From: Burkholderia ubonensis subsp. mesacidophila
Lineage (GTDB): Bacteria; Pseudomonadota; Gammaproteobacteria; Burkholderiales; Burkholderiaceae
Length of the DNA: 64,000 nt
Direction: 5' to 3'
Assembly: GCF_002097715.1 (NCBI RefSeq)
Contig: NZ_CP020739.1
Span: 558,001 to 622,000, forward strand
Shown: one piece after another, positions 10,481 to 17,890 of the stretch
Position numbering within the stretch: position 1 is the stretch's first letter
Layout: each line of letters begins with the position of its first letter
The notes under the pieces: model-generated
The model's input: the letters and a program-made list of their open reading frames with translations, nothing else
Databases searched by the model: none
What the model was told of the DNA's origin: nothing
Translations under genes and position numbers: made by a program

Positions 10481-10735
10481 ATGAAGATCGCGCGCAATCG
10501 CCAGCTGAGCGAACGGCAGGGCGCGGCGCTCGCACGGATGGCGGCGAGTCCCGTCGAGGCGCCGCAGCCCGAGCACGCGCTCGATGGCCAAGTCGTACCC
10601 CAACTCGTTGCGCGGCTCGCGGCCACCGACGTCGCGACGTTTGCCGACCTGCTCGCGCTGCTCCGCGAGCGGCGTCGGCGCTGGTATCGCACGGTGCTGG
10701 GATATGAGCAAGGTAAGCGCAAATTCCTGTCATAA
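10481..10735 (+). pseudogene. Remnant of a tyrosine-integrase N-terminal (DUF3701-like) region
   Basis: The 84-aa reading frame aligns by eye with the middle of the N-terminal domain of the intact integrase at 50873-52576: LVARLAATDVATFADLLALLRERRRRWYRTV corresponds to the segment AVAALRAHGIATLADLTVRIPRRRQWWKAVPG there. The frame then runs into the inverted-repeat sequence at 10699-10746 and stops, so the catalytic domain is missing. It points opposite to the C-terminal integrase relic just downstream, so at least one rearrangement has happened here. Confidence 0.55.
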
Positions 10736-10746
10736 GCTTTGAAGTT
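10699..10746. repeat. Left copy of an imperfect 48-bp inverted repeat bounding the islet
   Basis: The reverse complement of this stretch (from AACTTCAAAGCTTATGAC to CTCATATCCC) matches the plus strand at 14916-14963 at 41 of 48 positions by hand alignment. Both copies lie just outside an outward-pointing integrase C-terminal relic. This could be an attachment-site-like or element-end sequence. Confidence 0.65.
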
Positions 10747-10794
10747 GTGAAATCTCTCGCGCTTATGCTTCAAATGCCGTTAGCCGGCGACCTA

Positions 10795-11010
10795 CTACTC
10801 AAAATCCAGTGAGCTAAACACCTGATCGAACTGCCGAGCTCGCTGCACCTCGTCGCTATGCAGATAGGTCGACGTCGTCGAGATCGATAAATGGCGCAGA
10901 TTGTCGCGCACCATGATCAATTCGGCGCCCCGGGGCCAGCGCACGTGACGCGTGGGCGCGCAGCGCCGCCTTGGATACCGCCGCGCCAAACACGCACGGC
11001 GGCAACCGAC
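10795..11010 (-). pseudogene. Remnant of the C-terminal catalytic end of a tyrosine integrase (left islet edge)
   Basis: The last 43 codons (AELIMVRDNLRHLSISTTSTYLHSDEVQRARQF...) match the end of the intact integrase at 50873 (AELTTVRDNLRHASISTTSIYLHGDDVKRARQL), including the nucleophile region TSTYLH. Upstream codons (AAVSKAALRAHASRALAPG) continue the homology in another frame, so the relic carries a frameshift and lacks the rest of the catalytic domain. It points outward (leftward) from the islet. A similar tail lies at the other edge in opposite orientation. Confidence 0.75.
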
Positions 11011-11064
11011 CGCTCCCGGCACCCTGGCGGGGGAAAGCGCCGCCAGGGTGGCTCGCACGCACGC

Positions 11065-12954
11065 TCATGCGGTCTTCGTCGCCTCCGCCCCGCTATCGCC
11101 GCGCAGTTCCTTGCGATACCGGTCGAGATTGGCGATCTTGTTCCTTGCCGCTACTTCATACTCCTCAGCAATTACCCGCAACCTTGCAGCGGCGGTTTCG
11201 AGATAAGACCTGAGTTCGTCGCCCGTGATGTATCTCCCGGTCAATTTGTTCAGCTTCGTCCAGCCGGAGCTGAAACACGCGTTGAATTTCTCCGACACGA
11301 CGTAGGTGGCGTGCCATTCACCGGCCTGCTTCAGGAAGAACGCATCCGTGAACTCGATCAAATTGGCGAGGCTGCTCGCGCCAATCTTTTTCTTCTCTGC
11401 CGCCGTTCCCAGCAATTCGATGCCCAGGTCAGCCTCCCTCGAGATCTGGTCCATGAAGTCCGCGAACGACTTGAAGAAGAAAGCGATCTCGACGACGATC
11501 TCCTTGGTACGCTTCAGCGCGCTCAGGCTGATGTTCAGCGACCTGATCGCAAGCTGGATGGTTTCCTCCTCCGTGCGCTTGCCCGTCAACAACGCATTGA
11601 TCTTGACGAGTTCCGCCGCCTGCGTGCGTCGCTCCTTCTCATAAGACTCGGCTTTATCGAGCATCTTCATCTGGATCTCTCGCAGGCTGGCCGCACTGTC
11701 CTTCTGTTCCTGCGAGAGTTCACCCAGGCCCTGCGACAAGGCATCCAGCGATGCCTGCAGCGCAGCCAGGCTGGCGGCCAGCTTGTCGGACTTCGCCTGA
11801 TTCTTCTCCAACTCGCTTTTCGCCTTCTTCAGCCGGCCCTTGATTTCCCTGACGGCCCCACTGTCACTTTCTTTGTCGACATCCTCTCCGGGTTGTGCTT
11901 CGTCCAGGTCGGTGTCACCGCTCTCGGCAACGCCCTCCGCCTCACGCAGCGATTTGCGCACGGCGACGATCTGAGTCTGCGCCTCCTTGACCTTCGCGTC
12001 GGCTTTCTCGCGATCCGCCTTTGCCCTGGATATGTCTTCCCGGGTCTTGATGGCTTCCTTCGTGTTATCCGCGACCTTGGGTCCAGTCGTCTCGCCAGAC
12101 GTAATGCGCGCAGCGCTCCCGAGAGCCGATCCCATGGAACCGCCGGAGAAGGCCATCGCAACGGCCGGAATGACCGAGGAAACCATCTGAGCCCCGACTT
12201 TGACGATCTGCATGATGAATGCGCGTTCCTCCGCCGTATTGGCTCGCGCCTCGTAGTCCCGTGCCAGTTTGTCGAATCGAATGACATCCTCCTGCAGGTC
12301 TTTGACGAGGGAGTCCAGACGTTCCCGCTCCGCATTCGTCTCGCGAATCTCCTTTTCGATCTTGTCCTTATTCTTCAAGCGTCGACCGAGCACCACCTCG
12401 CTGTTCGACGTCGCTTCGGTCGTTTGGAGAATGATGTCGTCGTAGTCCTTCGCGATCAGATTGAGTTTCGCGTTGAGATCCAAGGCCTTCCCGCGGACCT
12501 TCTTGACCACGTCGAGCAAATCGCTGCCGGCAAATGCCTTCACCGCGGCGGCCACGTCACTGTCGTCCTTGGCGTCGCCCCAGTCCGGCAAGGTGTTCTT
12601 CAACAACAACAGAACGTGATCGGCCGTCCGCATCGCCTCGTCCATCGTGCGCTGGCTCTTCTGCTGTGCCTGGATCAGATTGTCCATGATTCCGCTGATC
12701 TTGACGCGGATGTCCCCCTCTTCCTGAGGCGTGGTGTTGTACGCGATATAGAGAAGATCAATCGCGTTGTCGGTGTCTCTTTTCGCGCGTTCGACGTCAT
12801 ACGCACCTTCTATCTTGTTGACGTAACACGAGACTATTCGAGCGTCGCGTGCCGGAAATTGCCAGGTGCCCGCCGCGCGAATAGCAGCAACCTCGTCTTC
12901 GATCGCCCTGTTGATCTGCTCGGCCCGGTTTGTGAAATTAGTCGGATTTGCCAC
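11065..12954 (-). CDS. 629-aa coiled-coil protein with central hydrophobic hairpin, candidate alpha-pore-forming toxin component
   Basis: The start chosen is the GTG at 12954, six bases after a strong AAAGGAG ribosome site; an in-frame TTG nine codons upstream has no such site. There is no signal peptide. Two long heptad-rich stretches (about residues 150-255 and 305-440) flank a hydrophobic segment at about 255-300 (AFIMQIVKVGAQMVSSVIPAVAMAF, then Gly/Ala/Ser). A second, shorter hydrophobic stretch (IVVEIAFFFKSFADFM) lies near residue 495. Coiled coil-hairpin-coiled coil is the layout of ClyA/Hbl/Xax-type alpha-helical pore formers, but I cannot name a family. It is the last gene of a three-gene operon whose other products carry signal peptides. 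Confidence 0.7.
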   Translation of the reverse strand: MANPTNFTNRAEQINRAIEDEVAAIRAAGTWQFPARDARIVSCYVNKIEGAYDVERAKRDTDNAIDLLYIAYNTTPQEEGDIRVKISGIMDNLIQAQQKSQRTMDEAMRTADHVLLLLKNTLPDWGDAKDDSDVAAAVKAFAGSDLLDVVKKVRGKALDLNAKLNLIAKDYDDIILQTTEATSNSEVVLGRRLKNKDKIEKEIRETNAERERLDSLVKDLQEDVIRFDKLARDYEARANTAEERAFIMQIVKVGAQMVSSVIPAVAMAFSGGSMGSALGSAARITSGETTGPKVADNTKEAIKTREDISRAKADREKADAKVKEAQTQIVAVRKSLREAEGVAESGDTDLDEAQPGEDVDKESDSGAVREIKGRLKKAKSELEKNQAKSDKLAASLAALQASLDALSQGLGELSQEQKDSAASLREIQMKMLDKAESYEKERRTQAAELVKINALLTGKRTEEETIQLAIRSLNISLSALKRTKEIVVEIAFFFKSFADFMDQISREADLGIELLGTAAEKKKIGASSLANLIEFTDAFFLKQAGEWHATYVVSEKFNACFSSGWTKLNKLTGRYITGDELRSYLETAAARLRVIAEEYEVAARNKIANLDRYRKELRGDSGAEATKTA

Positions 12955-12996
12955 AACGTTCTCCTTTCGAATTGACTGCAATGATTAACATCGTCT

Positions 12997-13897
12997 TCAA
13001 TGTACGGCACAGCGATTCACTACATTCAATGGCAAGTCTGATTTAGCACCTGCAACGATTGCATTCAGCGTCGCATACGATGCATAAAATTTCCTCTCGA
13101 TATCGTCTGCCATTCTTGCACTTCGAGCACGGCCATCACCCACATCGACTTCCATCGCCTCCTTGAGTTGATCTTTAAATTCATCAGCCATTTTCATCAG
13201 CTGCTGACTGACTTCGTTGAGGCGATAAATCATCTCCGCCACTCTGGAGATCCCGCGTTCGACTTCCTTCTTGGAAGCCAACGCAACCTCCTGCTTTTTC
13301 TGCTCCAGGTCCAGGGTCACCCTGCTCTGATCCATTCTTTGCCGGGCCGCATTCAGGTTCACTTCGGCAGCGCTGACTCTTTTTTCCGCCGCGGCAATAT
13401 TGCCGCTTAATTTATTGTCTTCACCTATCTTATAAATCGCGCAACCCAGCCCCCCGCCACCCAACGTTGCCGCCAAACTCACACATGCCGAATATTTTTT
13501 TTGCGGCCTCCAGCCTATCGCGCTCTGCCTTATTCAATGCAGCCCTGGCATCGCCCAGCGCCGCGGATGCAGAATTATGTTCACCGACATAGCCGTCATA
13601 TTCCGCCTTGTATCTTGCAATATCCGATTCCAAGGCCGATATTTTCCTAATGCTTTCGCCAAGATCAGCCTGCCACCCATCCCTGTCCTTGATCAAATCC
13701 ATCTTGTAGCTCGACAGGCATGCCGCTTGGCTATCCACTTTCAAATGCGTGGCTTTTGCGCGGTCTATCATGACCTGGTAAGCAGCCACTTCGTTCTGCG
13801 TTGACGAATGGTTCGGTGCTGGCTCCACAGCCACGGATGACGTTGTAAAAAACCAAATCGCATAGCAAATCAATTTCGAAACGCGCTCGATCGACAT
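12997..13897 (-). CDS. Secreted coiled-coil/hydrophobic-hairpin protein, interrupted by a frameshift at an A8 tract
   Basis: Two overlapping frames read as one protein of about 300 aa if the run of eight A on the minus strand (13502-13495) is read as seven. The first frame starts at the ATG at 13897 after a GGAGG ribosome site, has a signal peptide (ICYAIWFFTTSSVAVEP) and a heptad-rich helix, and ends out of frame at 13430. The second frame supplies a short hydrophobic Gly-rich segment (CVSLAATLGGGGLGCAIYKIG) followed by another coiled coil and ends at 12997. Coiled coil-hairpin-coiled coil again matches alpha-pore-former architecture. The break could be a real mutation, a sequencing error in the homopolymer, or slippage-controlled expression. 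Confidence 0.65.
13495..13502 (-). other. A8 homopolymer at the frame junction
   Basis: On the coding strand the sequence is GCC GCA AAA AAA ATA TTC. Removing one A gives GCA AAA AAA TAT TCG, which joins the upstream coiled-coil frame to the downstream hairpin/coiled-coil frame. Runs of this length are known to permit RNA-polymerase slippage and phase variation. Confidence 0.7.
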
Positions 13898-14065
13898 GAT
13901 GCCTCCAGCCATTTTAGATTCCCCATATCCCACCACAGGATTACGTAATCTCCATACGGAGATCGCGCGCCTCGGATCAGCATCACCCATGTCAAATTCA
14001 GGCAAAAGTGGTGCTCATCCACGAATCCGCGTCAGGTTCGTATCGTTGAAATTCAGCGAATTGGC

Positions 14066-14443
14066 CTAAGGGCGGCCACCCTCGTAAGGATTATCCGGCA
14101 CTTTGGCACCACAGGATAAAATCGCCCTCTTCAATTGATTGATCAAATTTTTATGCGCATCGTTCGTCTTATCAAAGCAGTGTGACGTATATCGACGAGC
14201 ATCAAGACAGCTCAGATTCATTTTTGCAAATTTTTGACGATCCACATTTCCTGTCTTTCCGGAACAATTGATCGGCACCAAGTTGTCCGAACACTCAATT
14301 ACCTGTTTGGTATGCCTGTTATTGCACTCATCCACAGTACATCGACCAGTCACGGCCTTACTGCATTGCGCGTTCGCGCCTTCCACGCCAAGGAAAATTG
14401 CACCCACGAAAATAAAAACCGATATCGTCCTTATTTTTTTCAT
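14066..14443 (-). CDS. Small secreted cysteine-rich protein, first gene of the islet operon
   Basis: The 125-aa product starts at the ATG at 14443, preceded by GGAG at six bases; a longer frame upstream has no good start signal. The signal peptide (MKKIRTISVFIFVGAIFLGVEGANA) is clear, with cleavage expected before QCSK. The mature part holds eight cysteines, enough for four disulfides in the periplasm or outside. No family is recognised. It precedes the two coiled-coil genes on the same strand at short spacing, so it may be an accessory, inhibitor or third component of the same system. Confidence 0.7.
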   Translation of the reverse strand: MKKIRTISVFIFVGAIFLGVEGANAQCSKAVTGRCTVDECNNRHTKQVIECSDNLVPINCSGKTGNVDRQKFAKMNLSCLDARRYTSHCFDKTNDAHKNLINQLKRAILSCGAKVPDNPYEGGRP

Positions 14444-14653
14444 CACGATCTCCGATTTGATAAATCCATGACCATCAACACTTCGCATTTTTGTATCCAA
14501 TGCCCAATAAATCGAGAGGAATAAGTCATTTTCTCGGCCTATAACGTTGGCACAATCCATCTCATGCATTTTTATTTTCAATAGGAAAATTGGTCACCGA
14601 AACCGAAACAATGCGCGGATGGTAGGGCAGGCACCTGAAACGCCGGGCAGGAA

Positions 14654-14797
14654 GTGATGGAAGTGTCGACGGGCCCGGAGCGTCGCCGACATTGGACATC
14701 GGATCAAAAGCTGGCGATGGTTCGCGAGAGTTTCGAACCGGGGAAATCCGTATCGATGGTCGCGCGCCAGCACGGCGTGAATCCGCATCAGTTCAAC
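14654..14797 (+). pseudogene. Remnant of an IS3/IS66-type TnpA HTH protein
   Basis: The frame encodes the typical N-terminal helix-turn-helix of insertion-sequence accessory or OrfA proteins (TGPERRRHWTSDQKLAMV, then a segment ending ARQHGVNPHQ). It breaks off where such proteins continue with LFxWRK, and the DNA passes directly into an integrase C-terminal relic in another frame. No other transposase part was seen nearby. Confidence 0.65.
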
Positions 14798-14874
14798 CTA
14801 CCCCCAACGACTACGAAGTGCAGCGAGCCCGGCAATTCGTTCAGGCGTTTGCTACACGCGACCGCGAGCGGTAG
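14798..14874 (+). pseudogene. Remnant of an integrase C-terminal tail (right islet edge)
   Basis: The codons YEVQRARQFVQAFATRDRER-stop resemble the end of the left-edge relic (DEVQRARQFDQVFSSLDFE-stop) and of the intact integrase (DDVKRARQLSDAFSAEK-stop). This copy is on the plus strand, so the two islet edges carry the same tail in inverted, outward-pointing orientation. Confidence 0.65.
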
Positions 14875-14915
14875 CTCGCTTATGTCGATTCACGAACAAG
14901 TGCACGCATTCCCAT

Positions 14916-14963
14916 AACTTCAGAGCTTATGACTGGAATTTGCGCGTACCTTATTCATGCCCC
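14916..14963. repeat. Right copy of the imperfect 48-bp inverted repeat
   Basis: Begins AACTTCAGAGCTTATGAC and ends TTCATGCCCC. It is the inverted counterpart of 10699-10746 (41/48 by hand alignment) and lies about 40 bp beyond the right-hand integrase tail. Confidence 0.65.
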
Positions 14964-15067
14964 GTGCCGCACTTCTGCCCACCCGGCACGCACCCGGCAA
15001 ACCACAGTCCGTGACGGCGCGACGAGGATGGAGTGGGATTAAATCCAATTGGAAGAGGAGGGTCGCC

Positions 15068-15337
15068 ATGCGCACCACCCAGCAAATGAGCATCACGCTC
15101 CCGAACGAGATGGCCGACGGCGTGCGGCAGCGGGTCGCCAGCGGTGCCTATGCGACCGAGTCGGAAGTGATCCGCGACGCGTTGCGCGCGCTCGCTGCAC
15201 GCGACCGGGCAGTCGATGCGTGGCTGCGCGAGACCGGCGTGCCGGCGGCCGACGCGCTCGACGCGGATCCGTCGCGCGCGCTGTTGGTGGCCGACGTCCG
15301 CGCGCCGCTCGCCAAACGGCGCGCGTCGTCGCGTTGA
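15068..15337 (+). CDS. parD: ParD-like antitoxin
   Basis: The 89-aa protein has the N-terminal ribbon-helix-helix of CC2985/ParD antitoxins (QQMSITLPNEMADGVRQRV, then ATESEVIRDALRALAARD) and an Ala/Arg-rich C-terminal part that would bind the toxin. The start at 15068 follows a strong GAGGAGG ribosome site. It should neutralise the adjacent ParE-like toxin and autorepress the pair's promoter. The stop codon overlaps the likely TTG start of the toxin. Confidence 0.88.
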   Translation: MRTTQQMSITLPNEMADGVRQRVASGAYATESEVIRDALRALAARDRAVDAWLRETGVPAADALDADPSRALLVADVRAPLAKRRASSR

Positions 15338-15654
15338 GCGCCCCGAGCTACCGCGTCGTCTTCTCCCCGGAGGCGCACGACCAACTGGCCGCGCTCGAGG
15401 ACGCGATCGCCGCCGGCGCGCCGCGCACCCCGGCCGAGTACGTCGACGCGATTGTCACTTTCTGCGAGCAGCTCGCGCGCTTCCCCGCCCACGGCGTGCC
15501 GCGCGATGACCTGCTCAATGGCCTGCGCGTCACGCATTACCGCAGTCGCACCGTGATCGCGTATCGGATCAGCGGCGACCAGGTCGCGATCCTCGGCGTC
15601 TACTATGGCGGCCAGGATTACGTCGCGGATTTCCGCGCCAGTTTCGACGATTGA
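15334..15654 (+). CDS. parE: ParE/RelE-superfamily toxin
   Basis: The 106-aa frame (SAPSYRVVFSPEAHDQLAALEDAI..., then HYRSRTVIAYRISGDQVAILGVYYGGQDY) matches the ParE fold family, typically gyrase inhibitors. The only start compatible with the full domain is a TTG at 15334 overlapping the antitoxin stop (TTGA), so the two are translationally coupled with a weak toxin start. The reading frame is intact. Confidence 0.85.
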   Translation: MSAPSYRVVFSPEAHDQLAALEDAIAAGAPRTPAEYVDAIVTFCEQLARFPAHGVPRDDLLNGLRVTHYRSRTVIAYRISGDQVAILGVYYGGQDYVADFRASFDD

Positions 15655-16190
15655 TCCGCCGGCGCAAGCTCGCGAAGTACCTTACGCGGCTCGTGGGAGA
15701 AAAGTGAACTGCTTACGGTGATTGGTGGACCCGGTAAGACATCGACGGCTTCTTGCCAGCCGCGCCACTCCGTTCTCGCCCCCGGCCGATCGTCCACCTG
15801 GACTTTGCAAGTGCAAAGGTGACGGCGTTGGTCACACACGCAATGCGGACCTGTCAATCACGACGCGCCGGCGCGCGAGACTTCCTCAGCGGTCGACTCA
15901 ATACAAATCCGACACCAGCAAAATTGCGCCAGATACAATTATGCGAAATTTAGGTCGCAAGCTCGTACGCGTTTGCACAGTGCCCGTGTCCGCATTTTGC
16001 GGAATTTTAATCCCAAGCCCTCGGCGGAAATCGTTGGTCGCGCGTGCTCCGCGACCCCTAGCTACGATCTACGACAGATACTCCCCAGAACCCTGTCGCG
16101 TGCCAATCCTCCGCGATCAGCCCTGATGCGCGCGTGACCTCGCGCATACACGGGCGCGATACGACAGGACTGCGACGGCCTCGCCGTCAA
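15655..16190. other. Non-coding stretch, no gene recognised
   Basis: About 535 bp between the toxin gene and the DUF4337 gene. Open frames exist on both strands but show no start signal, domain or Burkholderia-like coding pattern. It includes a more AT-rich part near 15900-16020. It may be degraded mobile DNA. Confidence 0.4.
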
Positions 16191-16769
16191 TCAAACGCCA
16201 AAGAATGCCAACCCCGCCATCACGATGCCAATCGCGGCCACGCCGATCGACAGGCCCTGCATCCATGACCGCCGCGTGAGAATCGTGATCGCCGCAAGTG
16301 CGATCGAGATCTGGATGACGGTCGTCGCCTGCGACCATCGATGGTGCCGGTGCATCCGCTCCTCGCTCGCCGCGTTGTTCTTTTCGACTTCCTTTTCGAG
16401 CGCCTCGGCACGTGCCCGGATCGGTTCCTTGTCGGTGCGGTATCGCGCGGCGTCCGCCTCGAACCGCTTCCGCTGCGGCGACGTCTCCGGGCTCAACGCC
16501 GCACCGAGTTCGGCGAGGTTCTGCTTATTGCCCTTCGCCTGATAGTAGGCCCATTGGTTCGCAGCCTCGGTTTTCCGGATCGCAGCGTCATTCTTGTACA
16601 GCAGCGCGAGGCTCTCGTCGGCACCGCTCTGATAGGCAGATATCGCGCCGAAACAGGCAAGCACGGCCGTCAGCACCGCGATGCGCGACGTACCTTGATC
16701 GCCACCGTGAGCCGCGTGATGTTCCACCGCATGGTCGTGAGGGCCATGAACTTCGTATTCGTCAGACAT
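16191..16769 (-). CDS. DUF4337 family membrane protein
   Basis: The 192-aa protein has a His-rich N-terminus (HGPHDHAVEHHAAHGGD), a transmembrane helix (IAVLTAVLACFGAISAY), a soluble helical middle with LYKNDAAIRKTEAANQWAYYQAK, and two C-terminal membrane helices (ISIALAAITIL; LSIGVAAIGIVMAGLAFF). This matches the proteobacterial DUF4337 family of unknown function. It is separated from both neighbours by non-coding DNA. Confidence 0.8.
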   Translation of the reverse strand: MSDEYEVHGPHDHAVEHHAAHGGDQGTSRIAVLTAVLACFGAISAYQSGADESLALLYKNDAAIRKTEAANQWAYYQAKGNKQNLAELGAALSPETSPQRKRFEADAARYRTDKEPIRARAEALEKEVEKNNAASEERMHRHHRWSQATTVIQISIALAAITILTRRSWMQGLSIGVAAIGIVMAGLAFFGV

Positions 16770-16962
16770 CCGGGGTATCCGCGTGATACGCGTTTTGTCG
16801 GGATAATGCGGCGATTATCCGGCACTAGGGCGAATTCGAGCAACGCCCGAGCCCACTATCCGCTCGACATTCGATGCCCCAGGCACCGAACAAGCGTGCG
16901 TCACAGCGGTGCCCCCAATTTGCGCGCCACTCAGATAAAAGAAAACTCACTTGCCAAATTGG

Positions 16963-17421
16963 CTACAAGAAACGTCTTGTATGTTTAAACCAGATCAGCG
17001 CGATATCACCGGCCTCGGGCATGCCCGGCTCGAACCCGGATTGCATCGTCGTCGGGATCGCATCGCTTGACACCACCTTCAAATCCGCGTCGGCGCCCGA
17101 GCCGTCGAGACGGCCCGCCAGCGTCGAACGCATGCACTCGGCCGTCAGGATCAACGCCGGGTGGCAATCCGTCATCACGCCGGGCATCGGTGCGAAGCGC
17201 TTCGCGTTTTTTCCCGGTGGGTAGTTCGGGACCGCGATCATGCCCGCCCGCAAGCACGCATGAAAAGACGCAATGAATTCTAGCCCCGGCTGGAACACCA
17301 GCAGCACGCGGCTGCCACGACGGGCGATCGCCGCCCATCTGGCGGCGATCGCATCGACGCGGGAAGCCGGCTCGGCGAACGAAACCGTCGCTTCCTCGTT
17401 GTCGTTCACGAAACTGAACAC
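16963..17421 (-). pseudogene. Truncated fatty-acyl-AMP ligase fragment
   Basis: The frame encodes the early part of an acyl-AMP ligase (RGSRVLLVFQPGLEFIASFHACLRAGMIAVPNYPPGKNAKRF...). It ends just where the A3 phosphate-binding loop should begin (DIALIWFKHTRRFL instead of DIALxQYTSGSTG). The first about 60 residues of the family and the whole catalytic core are missing. It sits at the 3' end of the biosynthetic operon, which has its own intact ligase, so this is probably a relic of a duplicated or replaced loading gene. Confidence 0.7.
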
Positions 17422-17611
17422 TGGCCGATGCAGGGATCGGGATCAATGCAAATCGAGGCAGTCGATGATGGTCGATTGCAAGCCGACCCGGGGAATTTTC
17501 CCGTCCGCCGGATTCATATGCGACATGGCCTCGCTCGTTCGGTTGATGATTAATTTCGCAAACTTGATTAATTTCGGCGATCATGCTGCCCGTCGCCATT
17601 GACGTGCGCCG

Positions 17612-17890
17612 TCAGCGCGCACGGCCGCGCACCCCGTCCGCCAGATGGGCCGCGAGGCCTGCGATCGTCGGATAGTCCCAGACGATCGTCGCGTCGACGT
17701 CGATCCCGAGCCAGTCCTCCAGCTCCGCGCTCAGGCCGACCGCCATCACGGACGTCAGCCCATAGGCTTCCATCACCCTGTCCGGCTCGATCGCCGCGGC
17801 TTCGCAGCCCGTCGCCGCCGCGATCCGTGCGATCAGCCACCGTTCGATCGCGTCCGCCGCGGGAACGGGCGGCATGGTGGTCGTGCTCAT
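17612..17890 (-). CDS. Free-standing acyl carrier protein
   Basis: The 92-aa carrier protein has the phosphopantetheine attachment motif YGLTSVMAVGL (Ser about residue 47) and the usual downstream acidic helix and WDYPTIAGLAAHL. Its ATG overlaps the stop of the fatty-acyl-AMP ligase gene (ATGA), so it should be the direct acceptor of the acyl group activated by that enzyme. It would then pass it to the ketosynthase of the megasynthase at 32617-41697. It is the last gene of the operon. Confidence 0.9.
   Translation of the reverse strand: MSTTTMPPVPAADAIERWLIARIAAATGCEAAAIEPDRVMEAYGLTSVMAVGLSAELEDWLGIDVDATIVWDYPTIAGLAAHLADGVRGRAR

Noticed and set aside
10262..10733. Minus-strand frames opposite the integrase N-terminal relic
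   Set aside because: They are antisense shadows; only the plus-strand frame aligns with the intact integrase.
15618..15857. Minus-strand 79-aa frame next to the toxin gene
   Set aside because: No start signal or recognisable domain; the composition looks like degraded or non-coding DNA.
17604..17622. Hairpin GTGCGC-CGTCAGC-GCGCAC as a terminator of the biosynthetic operon
   Set aside because: It overlaps the ACP stop codon and is not followed by a T-run.
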